A DNA stretch of 64,000 nucleotides from Kitasatospora sp. NBC_00315 (GTDB taxonomy: Bacteria; Actinomycetota; Actinomycetes; Streptomycetales; Streptomycetaceae): positions 5,952,001 through 6,016,000 of the forward strand of contig NZ_CP108025.1 in NCBI RefSeq assembly GCF_041435095.1. Direction: 5' to 3'. How positions within the stretch are numbered: position 1 is the first letter of the stretch; every line of letters starts with the position of its first letter. The notes beneath the pieces were generated by a model. The model was not told the DNA's origin, ran no database searches, and saw nothing but the letters and a program-made list of their open reading frames with translations. The position numbers were made by a program, and so were the translations under genes. Positions 15,277 through 23,267 of the stretch are shown in pieces.

Positions 15277-17616
15277 TCAGGCGGCGGAGGTCAGGTTCGC
15301 GGCGGCGGTGCGCAGGTCCGCCAGGGTGTAGCCGTTGGGCCGGGAGCCGTCGGCGAGGGTGATCCGCACCGCCTCCAACTCCGCTCCTAGGGTGGCTAGT
15401 TCATTGCGCAGGGCCTTGCCCGCGCGGGACAGCCAGGCGGCGTCGGTCTCCTTGCCGACACGGCCGAAGCGGTCGGCGTCGGTGCGGGCGAGGTGGGCGA
15501 GCAGGTCGGAGCTGCTGATGACGGCGCCGTCGGCGGCCTCGGCAGCGGCGATCATGTGGTCGAGGACGGTGCGGCGGATGACGGAGCCGAGGCCGTCGGT
15601 GCCGCCGGCGGAGGCGCTGACGCCGGTCTGGCGGAGCATGGCGGCCTCGATCGGGTCGTCGTAGTGGCCGGGCAGGCACCCGGCGGCCTTGCGCAGCTGC
15701 ACGCCGATTTCGATGAGGGGGAGGATCTCGCCTGCGGCTTCGTCGATGAACAGGGAGCGGACCTCGATGACGCCGGTGTCGGGGGTGGTCAGCCAGGCGC
15801 GGCCCCGGCTGGTCTTCTCGATCGGGATCTTGGAGGCGTCGTAGCCCTGGCCGACCATGCCGTCCCCGAGGACGACGTTGGACGCGCCCGGCGACTCGAC
15901 GCGCATGGCCATGCGGGCGGAGAGGTTGCCGCGCAGGCGGGGGGTGACGATCTCGGCCTCGGGGTACTGGGTGGCCAGCGCCAGGACGATGCCGACGGCG
16001 GCGCCGACGGCGGCGATCTGCGCGAGGAGTTCGGTGATCTCCTCGGCGTACTTGCCGGAGGGTCCGTTCTTGGCGGTGTAGGTGGCGAGTTCGTCGATGA
16101 TGACCAGCTCGATGCCGCCGAGCTTGTCGATCAGCTTCTCGTTCGCCTTGGAGAGGCCGGCCTCGACGAGGATCTCGGTGCGGCGGTTCATCTCCTCGAC
16201 CATGAGGCGCAGGAACTTGACGAGCCGTCCGGGGTTGCGGCGCACGAACGTGGCGAGGGCGCGGGCGTGGGGGACGTACTCGCCGGCGCCCTTGCCGTCG
16301 AAGAGCCGGATCCGCACGCGGGGGTCGAGCATGGCGGCGGCGAGGAGGTTGGCGAGTCCCATGCCCTTGCCGGAGCGGGTGGCGCCGGCGAACAGGAACG
16401 AGTAGTCGGACAGGGTGGGGCGCAGGACGTTGCCGCGCTTGTCGAAGGCGAGGGGGAAGCCGTCGCGCCAGGTGTTGACCTGCTTGGTGCGGCCGGCCGC
16501 GAGGGGGTTGCGGCGGGTGGCGAGGAAGGGGTCCTGGCCGCAGGCCCAGATCGCCATGCGGCGGCCGTTGGAGCCGACCTGGCGGATGTCGAGGTTGGTG
16601 CGGTCGATGCCCATCGCGGCGGCGATCTCGTCGGCCTTGTCGCGGGCCTTCTTGACGGTGATGTCGGGCAGGTCGATGACGGCGTGCCAGGCGTTGGGCA
16701 CGGCGGGGTCGATGGCGCAGGGGGTGACCATGGTCAGGCGCTGGCTCTCGCCGATGACCTTGGCGGCCTTGAACGCCCGGTCGAGCATGGACTCGGTGAG
16801 CGGGTCGCCGTCGGACAGGGCCCGCACGTCGGCGTCCCAGACGGTCTCGCGGTCGGGGCGGCGGCCGAGGAACGCCTCGAAGCCGAGGACTGCGGTCGCT
16901 CCGAGGAACAGGCCGGTGGAGCCGAGGGCGATGTAGGCGGTGAGGACGGCGGCGGCGGGGATGCCGTAGGCGACGAGGGCGCGGGCGAAGCGGATCCGGC
17001 GCCGGTTGGACTTGGCCTTCTTGTGGGCGGCGACCGCGGCGACGGCGACGGCGAGGGCGGCCTCGGACTGCTTCTGGGCGAGTGCCCGGTCGCCGGGCAG
17101 GAGGGTGAAGCGGGCGCGGCGGGCCTTGTCGCGGGCCTCGCGGGCGGCGATGTGGGCCTGGTGGCCGGCGGCCTGCACGTGGGCGCCCTCGAACCCGGCG
17201 GTCCACTGGTGGGATCGCCGTATGCCGCGCCAGGCCTGGGCGGCGTGCCCGCGGGTGGTGCTCTGGCGGGCCAGCCACCGCCGTGCGGAGCGCCGTACCT
17301 GCTTGGCGCGGGCGCGGGTCATCGTGCGCCGCCCTTCGCGGGTGCGGATCCACGCCGGGACGAGCGGCCGGTCCCCGGCCGGATCCTCCCGCCCGCTTGC
17401 CACCACCACCGGCGGCAGGTCGAGCGCGTCGGCGTCTTGCGGCAGGTACACCGAATCGTCGGCCGGGCTCACGGCCGGGGCCGCCACGGGGGCGGGGGCC
17501 GGAACAGCGGACGGGGCGGGTTTGGCGAAGCGGTCCGGGAACGGCAGCACCGCGCCGCCGTCGGCGTTCGTGGCGGGGTCGGGCAGGCCGATCGGGTTGG
17601 GGTCCTCGTGATTCAC
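15277..17616 (-). CDS. FtsK/SpoIIIE-type DNA translocase, TraB/TraSA-like conjugation protein
   Basis: 779 aa. Disordered N-terminus, basic linker (about 95-215), transmembrane segments (ARALVAYGIPAAAVLTAYIA and GLFLGATAVLGFEAFLG, about 220-265), then the motor: Walker A FAGATRSGKGMGLANLL and Walker B LVIIDELATYTAK, and a C-terminal winged-helix-like region. In AICEs this single protein pumps double-stranded plasmid DNA between mycelia by binding clt repeats. GTG start chosen for the GAGGAAGGAA Shine-Dalgarno. It is the only transfer motor in the element and has no relaxase beside it. Confidence 0.92.
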   Translation of the reverse strand: MNHEDPNPIGLPDPATNADGGAVLPFPDRFAKPAPSAVPAPAPVAAPAVSPADDSVYLPQDADALDLPPVVVASGREDPAGDRPLVPAWIRTREGRRTMTRARAKQVRRSARRWLARQSTTRGHAAQAWRGIRRSHQWTAGFEGAHVQAAGHQAHIAAREARDKARRARFTLLPGDRALAQKQSEAALAVAVAAVAAHKKAKSNRRRIRFARALVAYGIPAAAVLTAYIALGSTGLFLGATAVLGFEAFLGRRPDRETVWDADVRALSDGDPLTESMLDRAFKAAKVIGESQRLTMVTPCAIDPAVPNAWHAVIDLPDITVKKARDKADEIAAAMGIDRTNLDIRQVGSNGRRMAIWACGQDPFLATRRNPLAAGRTKQVNTWRDGFPLAFDKRGNVLRPTLSDYSFLFAGATRSGKGMGLANLLAAAMLDPRVRIRLFDGKGAGEYVPHARALATFVRRNPGRLVKFLRLMVEEMNRRTEILVEAGLSKANEKLIDKLGGIELVIIDELATYTAKNGPSGKYAEEITELLAQIAAVGAAVGIVLALATQYPEAEIVTPRLRGNLSARMAMRVESPGASNVVLGDGMVGQGYDASKIPIEKTSRGRAWLTTPDTGVIEVRSLFIDEAAGEILPLIEIGVQLRKAAGCLPGHYDDPIEAAMLRQTGVSASAGGTDGLGSVIRRTVLDHMIAAAEAADGAVISSSDLLAHLARTDADRFGRVGKETDAAWLSRAGKALRNELATLGAELEAVRITLADGSRPNGYTLADLRTAAANLTSAA

Positions 17617-17705
17617 TGAGGTTCCTTCCTCACTGCTCAGTGGTGCGGAGAAGGGGCCCGGGGCGGTCGCCTGGCCGGCAAGCTGTCGGCCGCCCCGGGG
17701 CGAAA

Positions 17706-18164
17706 TCAGGCGGACGCGATGACGGCGGCGGCCGTCTCGAAGACGTGGTGCCAGGCCTGGTCCAGGGCGTACGCGCCGTTCATGCCGTGGTCGGCGAGGC
17801 GGACGAAGTTGGCCTTGCCGGTGGCGTCGGCGAGGCGGCGCAGGGGCTCGCGCCGGTCGGCGACGTAGTGGGTGACGGCGGACAGGGCGAGGGCGGCGGC
17901 CACCGGTCCGGGCCGCAGGCGCACCCCGAGGACACGGGAGCCGAGCAGCAGGGCGGCGCCCTGGGTGGCGGTGTAGGTGGCGACGTGCGCGGCGCAGGCA
18001 CGGCGGCCGGCCGCGCTGGACTGTCCGTCGTTGTGGTCGTGCTGGCCCTTGTTGGACGCCTGGTGGTCGGTCTGGATCCAGTGGTCCGCCACGTCGGCGG
18101 CGGTCCGGAGCAGGGCGTAGGCGGTGGCGAATCGAGCGGCTCGGTTGGACAGGGCGTCGGACAC
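17706..18164 (-). CDS. DUF3307-like membrane protein
   Basis: 152 aa. The pattern DHWIQTDHQASNKGQ, a central His-containing helix (CAAHVATYTATQGAALLLG) and ALSAVTHYVADRRE resembles DUF3307, a membrane-embedded His/Asp-rich domain of phages and elements often mislabelled as a transcriptional regulator. Two to three hydrophobic helices. GTG start with AGGAGG. It lies between the translocase and SpdB-like genes, so it is probably part of the transfer/spread operon. Function unknown. Confidence 0.55.
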   Translation of the reverse strand: MSDALSNRAARFATAYALLRTAADVADHWIQTDHQASNKGQHDHNDGQSSAAGRRACAAHVATYTATQGAALLLGSRVLGVRLRPGPVAAALALSAVTHYVADRREPLRRLADATGKANFVRLADHGMNGAYALDQAWHHVFETAAAVIASA

Positions 18165-18217
18165 GGTTGGCCTCCTGGTCGGGATGTGTCGGTGGGTCGT
18201 GCGCGAGGTGGATCCGG

Positions 18218-19372
18218 TCAGCTCGCGGTGCGGGCGGGCTGCTGCTTCTTGGCGGCCAGCGACATCGCGCGGCGGGCGATCGGCGAGTACTTCGGGTGGC
18301 TGCCGGGCTTCTGCCGGGGCGGGGTCCCGCCGTTGTTGCGGCGCCCGTCCACGCCGGTCTTGCGCGGGGCGGCCACTTGGGATTCGACCTGCGGCTTTTC
18401 CACCCTTTCGACCGGGTTCGTCTGGTCCCTGGCGGCTTCCTTGCTGGCGGCCTTGGCAGCCACGCGGGCGGCGATGGACTCGGCCGTGTCGCCCAGCGGC
18501 CCGCCGGCGGTGTCGTCCCACGCGCGCTTCCACGTGGTCTCGCTCGGGTGCAGTTCGCCGACCGCCGCCGCGAGCGCCACGGCGCGCTCCCACGCCTGCG
18601 GCCACTGCACGGAGCGGGAGACCTCGACGGCCTCGCGGTCGTCGGCGAGCTTCTGCTCGGCGGCCAGCTTCTCGGCCGTTTCGGCGGCGGCCTGGCGGGC
18701 CTCGGCACGGCGCTGGCGGCGGGTCTTGCGGCCGTCGCGCTTGCGGATGCGGCCGTGCTCGTGCAGGTCCCAGACCAGCGGTCCGGCCAGCGAGCAGAAC
18801 GCCCCGCCCAGACCGGTGCCGAGGCCGAACGCCGAGCTGCCGTGCAGGAAGTTCACCGTGGCGGCGAACAGGGCCACGGCCCCGGCCAGCGCCCGGTAGT
18901 GCCAGGACGGCCGGTGGTCGTCGATCGCAGCCTCGGCGCCCTTGAGCAGCGCCCACGCCAGGCCTTCCAGGACCAGCGGAGCGGCCAGCAGGAACCAGGC
19001 CTTCGGGGACCAGAACGCCATCATCTGCAGCGGCAGGGAGACGACGACGCAGATGACCGCGATGGTCTTGGCGTAGGTGCGCCACTGGGCGGCTGACCGC
19101 TCCGCCTTCTCGCGGGCGGCCGCGGCGTCGGCTCGCTGGCGGGCGGCCTCGCGTTGCTTGTCGGCGGTGGCCTCGCGGATCTCCTGGGCGTGGGCCTCGC
19201 CAGCGGCGATCTCGGCGGCGGCCTTCGCCGCTTTCAGCTGGTTGGCGATGTCCGCCGCGGCCTTGGCGGTCGCGGTCTTCGCCCGCAGGGCCTCGGCCTC
19301 GGCGGCGTCCTTCGTGGCCGGCTTCGCGGCCGGCCGGGTGCGGCTGTTGGGCCGCAGCTCGGTGATGCTCAT
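18218..19372 (-). CDS. SpdB2-like spread protein
   Basis: 384 aa. N-terminal Ala/Lys/Glu coiled coil (about 15-95), then about four transmembrane helices (TIAVICVVVSLPLQMMAF, AWFLLAAPLVLEGLAWALL, ALAGAVALFAATVNF, GLGGAFCSLAGPLVW), a basic region (RKRDGRKTRRQRRAEARQ) and a long charged tail. This matches Streptomyces plasmid spread proteins, which help move the transferred DNA through septa of recipient hyphae. ATG start overlaps the stop of the upstream 92-aa gene (ATGA). Confidence 0.75.
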   Translation of the reverse strand: MSITELRPNSRTRPAAKPATKDAAEAEALRAKTATAKAAADIANQLKAAKAAAEIAAGEAHAQEIREATADKQREAARQRADAAAAREKAERSAAQWRTYAKTIAVICVVVSLPLQMMAFWSPKAWFLLAAPLVLEGLAWALLKGAEAAIDDHRPSWHYRALAGAVALFAATVNFLHGSSAFGLGTGLGGAFCSLAGPLVWDLHEHGRIRKRDGRKTRRQRRAEARQAAAETAEKLAAEQKLADDREAVEVSRSVQWPQAWERAVALAAAVGELHPSETTWKRAWDDTAGGPLGDTAESIAARVAAKAASKEAARDQTNPVERVEKPQVESQVAAPRKTGVDGRRNNGGTPPRQKPGSHPKYSPIARRAMSLAAKKQQPARTAS

Positions 19373-19647
19373 CGGTCCCCCACAAAAGTCAGTCGAGACG
19401 AGGTCAGGGCGCCGAAGCGGACGGCGCGGTGCAGGTGCCACCGGTGGCGGATGCGGGCGGTGCGGCGGCGCAGGGCGGGCAGCGTGCTCGCGAGCAGCAG
19501 CCCGGCGACGAGAGTGCACGTGGTGCTCGGGTGGGCCAGCAGGACGGCCGCCACGGCGGTGAGCGCGGCGAGGACCGTGCGGGCGGCTGAGGGGAAGGCG
19601 ACGGCGAGCAGCAGCGCCGCCCACCCGAGCCGCTTGAGGCCGGTCAT
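19369..19647 (-). CDS. Small membrane protein of the spread operon
   Basis: 92 aa. Two hydrophobic segments (LGWAALLLAVAFPSAARTVLA and TTCTLVAGLLLASTLPAL) followed by a basic Arg/His tail (RRRTARIRHRWHLHR). ATG start lies directly after the WhiB stop, and its own stop overlaps the SpdB-like start. Position and topology suggest a Spd-type accessory of transfer; no family recognised. Confidence 0.65.
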   Translation of the reverse strand: MTGLKRLGWAALLLAVAFPSAARTVLAALTAVAAVLLAHPSTTCTLVAGLLLASTLPALRRRTARIRHRWHLHRAVRFGALTSSRLTFVGDR

Positions 19648-20184
19648 TCAGGCCACCCCCGCACTGTCGTCAGCGGAGTGGACAGTGGTGGCTAGTCCGG
19701 CGGCCTTCCGGTCCTGCTCGCGCCGGGAGTCGAGGACGGCCCGCTGTCGGCGGACCTGCTCGGTGAGTTCCTCGACGAACGCGTGCACCCGGTGCATCGC
19801 CTCGACGGCCTCGGCCGAGGGCTCGACCGCCGCCGGGGCCGGGCGGGCGCTCCGGGCGGCGTCGTCGGTGTTCTTCCTCTTGGGCATGCCGCGCTCCTCG
19901 GCGCTGAGGCCACCGAAGATGCCGTAGGGCTCGGAGCGGTCGAGGGCACCCGCCAGGCACATCGCACGGACGGGGCATCCGGCGCAGATCATCTTGGCGC
20001 GGCGCTCACTCCACGTGTCGCCGTCCTCGGGGAAGAACAGGTCCGGGTCGGCGGTGGTGCAGGCGGCGCCGCGCAGGTCGCCGTCGGAGGCGGTGCGCAG
20101 GTCGGCGATCGTGGCGACAGCCGGGCGGTCGGTCAGGTGCGGGGTGATGGTTCCGGTGAGCCGCCGGACCGGGGTGGGGGCCAT
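19648..20184 (-). CDS. WhiB-family (Wbl) iron-sulfur transcription factor
   Basis: 178 aa. The four cluster-binding cysteines are present: Cys in GAACTTADPDLFFP and the C-x2-C-x5-C set of MICAGCPVRAMC, followed by the Wbl turn YGIFGGLSAEER and a basic stretch (MPKRKN). The C-terminal third is an Ala/Glu-rich helical extension (about 115-165). Wbl proteins are actinobacterium-specific [4Fe-4S] regulators that bind sigma region 4. ATG start overlaps the upstream stop by one base. It may tie element gene expression to host development or redox state (inference). Confidence 0.9.
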   Translation of the reverse strand: MAPTPVRRLTGTITPHLTDRPAVATIADLRTASDGDLRGAACTTADPDLFFPEDGDTWSERRAKMICAGCPVRAMCLAGALDRSEPYGIFGGLSAEERGMPKRKNTDDAARSARPAPAAVEPSAEAVEAMHRVHAFVEELTEQVRRQRAVLDSRREQDRKAAGLATTVHSADDSAGVA

Positions 20185-20423
20185 CAGGCGGCCCTCCAGG
20201 TGAGCAGCCGGCGGCGGTCCGCCGTGCGCATCAGGGCCTTCGCGTACTTGGCGGACTCGGGCGCCAGGTCCCGCAGGACCTCGTTCGCGACGGCCAGCCG
20301 GGCCCGCCGGGAGAGGGCGGACTCGCCGAAGGTCCCGGCGAACAGTTCAACGTCGATGCCGAGCGCCAGCTCGGCGAACTCGGAGGCCGTGGTGGCCTCC
20401 TGTCCTGCAACAATCAGTTTCAC
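20184..20423 (-). CDS. Small protein heading the leftward element operon
   Basis: 79 aa, mixed alpha-helical, no membrane segment; C-terminus basic (RRLLTWRAA). GTG start at 20423; the stop shares a base with the WhiB start, so the two are coupled. It is the first gene of the leftward operon, about 370 bp from the 20795-20815 palindrome. No family recognised; a small DNA- or protein-binding regulator is one possibility. Confidence 0.6.
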   Translation of the reverse strand: MKLIVAGQEATTASEFAELALGIDVELFAGTFGESALSRRARLAVANEVLRDLAPESAKYAKALMRTADRRRLLTWRAA

Positions 20424-20558
20424 GGGTCTGCCTCGTCTGGTAGGTGAGTGGGCCCGTGAGGGGCTGCCGCGCGATCCTTGCCGGGAGCGCGGCAGCCCGA
20501 CTCAACGGGCCGGATGACAACAGCCGGTCAGCGCACGGGGCGCTCGCCGGCTGTTCGT

Positions 20559-20648
20559 GGACGGGGAGGGAGTCGCACCCTCACCCCCGCAGGGGCCCGC
20601 TACGGGCCGTCCGCCTTTGGTCTGCCTCCGCCTCTCCCCAGACACCTC
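20559..20648 (-). other. Degenerate tRNA(Leu)-like sequence
   Basis: Read on the minus strand there is a D-arm-like GGCGGAGGCAGACC (20619-20632), close to the GGCGGAATAGGCAGAC of bacterial tRNA(Leu). There is also a T-arm-like hairpin GAGGG-TGCGACT-CCCTC (20566-20582) and a variable-arm-like CCCCTGCGGGG. Acceptor pairing is poor and no normal 7-nt anticodon loop is visible. It is either a decayed tRNA or an unrelated structured RNA. Confidence 0.3.
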
Positions 20649-20794
20649 CTCTCGCGGGGTTCTCGGCGGGACCTATTCAGTTCTCAAGGAACGAGCGCTT
20701 CCTTCGGGGGGCTGTCACCCCACCCCTCCAGGCGCGTCTTGCGCAGGTCCGAGCAGCCCAAAGAAGGGCTGCCAGTTCGCCAGCCCCGTCGTGC

Positions 20795-20815
20795 GAGACA
20801 TGTTGAACATGTCTC
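20795..20815. promoter_or_regulatory. Perfect 21-bp palindrome (putative operator)
   Basis: Arms GAGACATGTT / AACATGTCTC around a single central G. It lies between the divergent operons, about 200 bp before the HTH gene and 370 bp before the leftward operon. The GT-n-AC core (TGTTGAACA) fits operators of GntR-type repressors such as KorSA, so the tandem-wHTH protein or the HTH-DUF5919-like protein is a candidate binder. Confidence 0.6.
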
Positions 20816-21011
20816 TTACGATGACGCTGAAGCGACGCTCCGTCAAGTCCTTGGTTGATGGCGTCGAGGGTGCCCCCGACCGCGCATCACTAGATTCGCG
20901 CGTCAGGGCATGTCGAGATACGGCGTCAGTGGACGGCCGTGAACCGACTTCGCTACGGTCAAGTCGTCCCGCATCGTCCAAGTGCCACCGCATCGTCCAG
21001 GGGAGGGCGGC

Positions 21012-21782
21012 ATGGCCAATGAGCGGCTTCGAGGAGCGATCCTCACAAGCAAACTGACGGTCGACCAGATCGCAGAACGAATCGGTGTCAGCGCGCGCAC
21101 GGTGGAGCGGTGGGTGGAGGCCAAGGACCAGCGCCGGCCGTACCGGCGCTTCCAGTACGCCTTGGCGAACCTCCTGCAGCGTGACCTGTCTGATCTCTGG
21201 TCCGACGAGCAGAGCCTCAGCGAGACCGCTGAGGCTGGCCGTGCTGAGCTGGTCAAGCTCTACCCGCACCGTGCTGTGGTGCCAAAGGAGTTGTGGACCA
21301 CGATCTACTCGGGTGCCGTCCGGCACTTCGACCTGGTCGTCTACGCGGGCTTCTGGCTCTCTGAGGACCCGCTCTTCTTCCGCCTGATCAGGGAGAAGGC
21401 GAACGCAGGCGTGCCCGTTCGGATGATGCTCGGCGACCCGGACTCACCACAGGTCGCCCAGCGCGGCGAGGACGAGGCGATCGGCCCGGCGATGGCCGGC
21501 AAGGTCCGCAACGCGCTGGCCAACTACGGACCGCTCTTCAACGTGCCCGGAGTTGAGTTCCGCCTGCACTCAACCACGCTCTACAACTCGCTCTACCGAG
21601 CTGACGACGAGATGCTCGTCAACGGCCATGTCTACGGTGTCGGCGCCTACCTCGCGCCCGTACTGCACCTCTCGCAGGTGCCCGGTGGTGAGCTGTTCAG
21701 TACGTACGCGGCGAGCATTGAGCGCATCTGGGAGAGTTCCCGAAGGATCACTTCCCCGAGACTTGAAGGTGAGGCGGCATGA
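21012..21782 (+). CDS. HTH regulator with DUF5919/PLD-like C-terminal domain
   Basis: 256 aa. N-terminal XRE-like helix-turn-helix (LTVDQIAERIGVSARTVERW, about 15-35), then a domain (about 85-240) that resembles the DUF5919 or phospholipase D-like fold: YSGAVRHFDLVVYAGFWLSED, VPVRMMLGDPDSPQV, ADDEMLVNGHVYGVGAYLAPV. Similar proteins precede NUDIX genes in Streptomyces elements. ATG start with GGGAGGG; a longer start would give a poor N-terminus. The stop overlaps the NUDIX start (ATGA). Probably the central regulator of the element, possibly sensing a nucleotide ligand. Confidence 0.75.
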   Translation: MANERLRGAILTSKLTVDQIAERIGVSARTVERWVEAKDQRRPYRRFQYALANLLQRDLSDLWSDEQSLSETAEAGRAELVKLYPHRAVVPKELWTTIYSGAVRHFDLVVYAGFWLSEDPLFFRLIREKANAGVPVRMMLGDPDSPQVAQRGEDEAIGPAMAGKVRNALANYGPLFNVPGVEFRLHSTTLYNSLYRADDEMLVNGHVYGVGAYLAPVLHLSQVPGGELFSTYAASIERIWESSRRITSPRLEGEAA

Positions 21783-22252
21783 GCCGGATCGACTACATCA
21801 ACGACCCCAACGCACCGGCGGCGAACTCGGTGGTGCCCTCGGTCGTCGCGGTCGTGCAGGATGAAGCCGGGCGGGTCCTGCTGATCCACAAGACGGACAA
21901 CGGGCTGTGGGCGCTCCCCGGTGGGGGCCACGATGTCGGCGAGTTCGTCGCCGACACGGTTGTGCGCGAGGTGCGCGAGGAGACTGGTATTGACGTCGAG
22001 GTGGTGACGGTCACCGGGCTGTATACCGACCCGGGGCACCTCATGGCGTACGACGACGGTGAGGTCCGGCAGCAGTTCTCCATCTGCTTCCGAGCAAGGC
22101 CGCTTGGCGGAGACCTTCGGACGAGCGAGGAATCGAAAGAGGTCCGCTGGGTGGCCCCGGCGGACCTCGGTGACCTCGACATCCATCCGTCCATGCGGCT
22201 CCGGATCAAGCATGCGCTCGACCCGGATCGCATTCAGCCGTACATCGGTTAG
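21779..22252 (+). CDS. NUDIX hydrolase (Pif-like)
   Basis: 157 aa. Complete Nudix box G-x5-E-x7-REVREETG-I in GGHDVGEF...REVREETGIDV (about 48-72), with WALPGGG before it. The family cleaves nucleoside diphosphates linked to another moiety. In pSAM2 the immunity factor Pif is a Nudix protein that blocks transfer between donor cells; the same role is plausible here by position (inference). Start overlaps the HTH-DUF5919-like gene; its end overlaps the convergent HD gene by 4 bp. Confidence 0.88.
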   Translation: MSRIDYINDPNAPAANSVVPSVVAVVQDEAGRVLLIHKTDNGLWALPGGGHDVGEFVADTVVREVREETGIDVEVVTVTGLYTDPGHLMAYDDGEVRQQFSICFRARPLGGDLRTSEESKEVRWVAPADLGDLDIHPSMRLRIKHALDPDRIQPYIG

Positions 22253-22809
22253 GCCGCAGGACCAGCCAGCGTCACCCTCTGCTCCACGCGCTGAGCCGCC
22301 GCGTGGATCTCCGGCTCCGCCCGGCGAATGAACCGCCCGACGATGCTGTCCGGCCCGTACCGGCCCACGATCTCGGCGATCCTCGCCGGCGTCGTGGTCG
22401 GCGTACCGTCCGGCGTGGTGGTCATGTCGCAGTAGATCAACGCATCGACCAACCCGGGCTCCTCAAGCGGGAACTCGGCCTCCAACTCCTCGCGCAGACC
22501 CCGCTCTTCCGCCTCCAGCAATGCACACGAGTGGTGGGCGACGAGCCGTACGATCCGCTCGTCCACCCGCTCCACGTTGCGAAGGAACCGCGCGCCGTCG
22601 AGCGGGTGAAAGCCGGTGTCGGTGAGGCGAGGGGAGTACCCGATGTCGTGCAGTACGGCGGCGGATTCGAGCAGTTCGGCATCCGGCCCGAGAACCGGCG
22701 CCAGCATGCGAGCCCGGCCGGCCACTCCCTGGGAGTGGGCCCAGCGGCGGGGAAGGTCGTCGGAGAGAAGCGCTTCAGCCAGGTCATAGGCCCACACGGT
22801 GGCGTCCAT
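22249..22809 (-). CDS. HD-domain phosphohydrolase-like protein
   Basis: 186 aa. HD superfamily motif: His in WAHSQGVAGRA (about 24), the HD pair in AAVLHDIGYSPRL (about 54), His in VRLVAHHSCALLEAE (about 92) and Asp in YCDMTTTPDG (about 127). The family hydrolyses nucleotides or phosphoesters with a divalent metal. ATG start at 22809, 2 bp from the end of the GntR gene, so the two form an operon. It may act on a signal nucleotide with the facing NUDIX enzyme (speculative). Confidence 0.85.
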   Translation of the reverse strand: MDATVWAYDLAEALLSDDLPRRWAHSQGVAGRARMLAPVLGPDAELLESAAVLHDIGYSPRLTDTGFHPLDGARFLRNVERVDERIVRLVAHHSCALLEAEERGLREELEAEFPLEEPGLVDALIYCDMTTTPDGTPTTTPARIAEIVGRYGPDSIVGRFIRRAEPEIHAAAQRVEQRVTLAGPAA

Positions 22810-22811
22810 TC

Positions 22812-23267
22812 CTAGGAGGGGGATGGTGCGGTGCTCGGGCCCGGCAGCGCGCGGACAAAGCGTCCTTTGCCCTGCCTGACTTCCAACACGCCAGCGCCTT
22901 CGAGTTGAGCCAGCGCGCGGCGTACGGTGCCCCGGGACGCGTCGGTCAGCTTGCAGAGCTCGCTCTCCGACGGGAACTCGTCGCCCGGTGTCAGCCCTTC
23001 CTCGGTGATTACACCCGCGATCCGGTCGTAGACCGTGGGCCCTGCCACCGCGGCCGCCACGGTCCGGCGAGCGCCCTGCCGGGAGCGGATCAGGCCTTCG
23101 TCCGTCAGAATCTTGAGCGCGCGCCCGACGGTGCTCCGGGCCACGCCGTACTGCGCCATTAGCTCGGCCTCGGACGGTAGGGCTGACAGCCCGGAACCGT
23201 CGCCGATCTCGACACGCAACGCCTCGGCGATCTGCAGGTACGTGCCGCGCGGACTTCGCTCGCTCAC
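22812..23267 (-). CDS. Tandem winged-helix GntR-type regulator
   Basis: 151 aa containing two GntR winged helices and no effector domain. First (about 7-68): GTYLQIAEALRVEI, LPSEAELMAQYGVARSTVGR, LIRSRQGARRTV. Second (about 72-135): TVYDRIAGVITEEG, FPSESELCKLTDASRGTVRR, VLEVRQGKGRFV. GTG start with GAGGAAGGGG upstream. KorSA, the pSAM2 repressor of transfer functions, is a GntR protein in the same neighbourhood, so this is the likely master repressor (inference). The duplication may let one polypeptide bind a palindrome. Confidence 0.85.
   Translation of the reverse strand: MSERSPRGTYLQIAEALRVEIGDGSGLSALPSEAELMAQYGVARSTVGRALKILTDEGLIRSRQGARRTVAAAVAGPTVYDRIAGVITEEGLTPGDEFPSESELCKLTDASRGTVRRALAQLEGAGVLEVRQGKGRFVRALPGPSTAPSPS

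Larger units (their letters stand above)
20424..21011. other. Central control region of the element, 588 bp
   Basis: Non-coding gap between the leftward operon and the rightward HTH gene. It carries an inverted repeat around 20513-20555 (ACAGCCGG / CCGGCTGT), a tRNA(Leu)-like stretch (20559-20648) and a perfect palindrome (20795-20815). It is the natural place for divergent promoters, and possibly for the clt transfer locus recognised by the translocase; no array of GACCC-type 8-mers was noticed. Confidence 0.6.

Noticed and set aside
20478..20858. Small open frames in the element control region
   Set aside because: They lack Shine-Dalgarno sequences, overlap the tRNA-like and palindromic structures and have no recognisable protein features.
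20424..21011. Array of clt transfer repeats (GACCC-type 8-mers) recognised by TraB
   Set aside because: No run of such octamers was seen here or elsewhere in the element; the clt locus could not be located.
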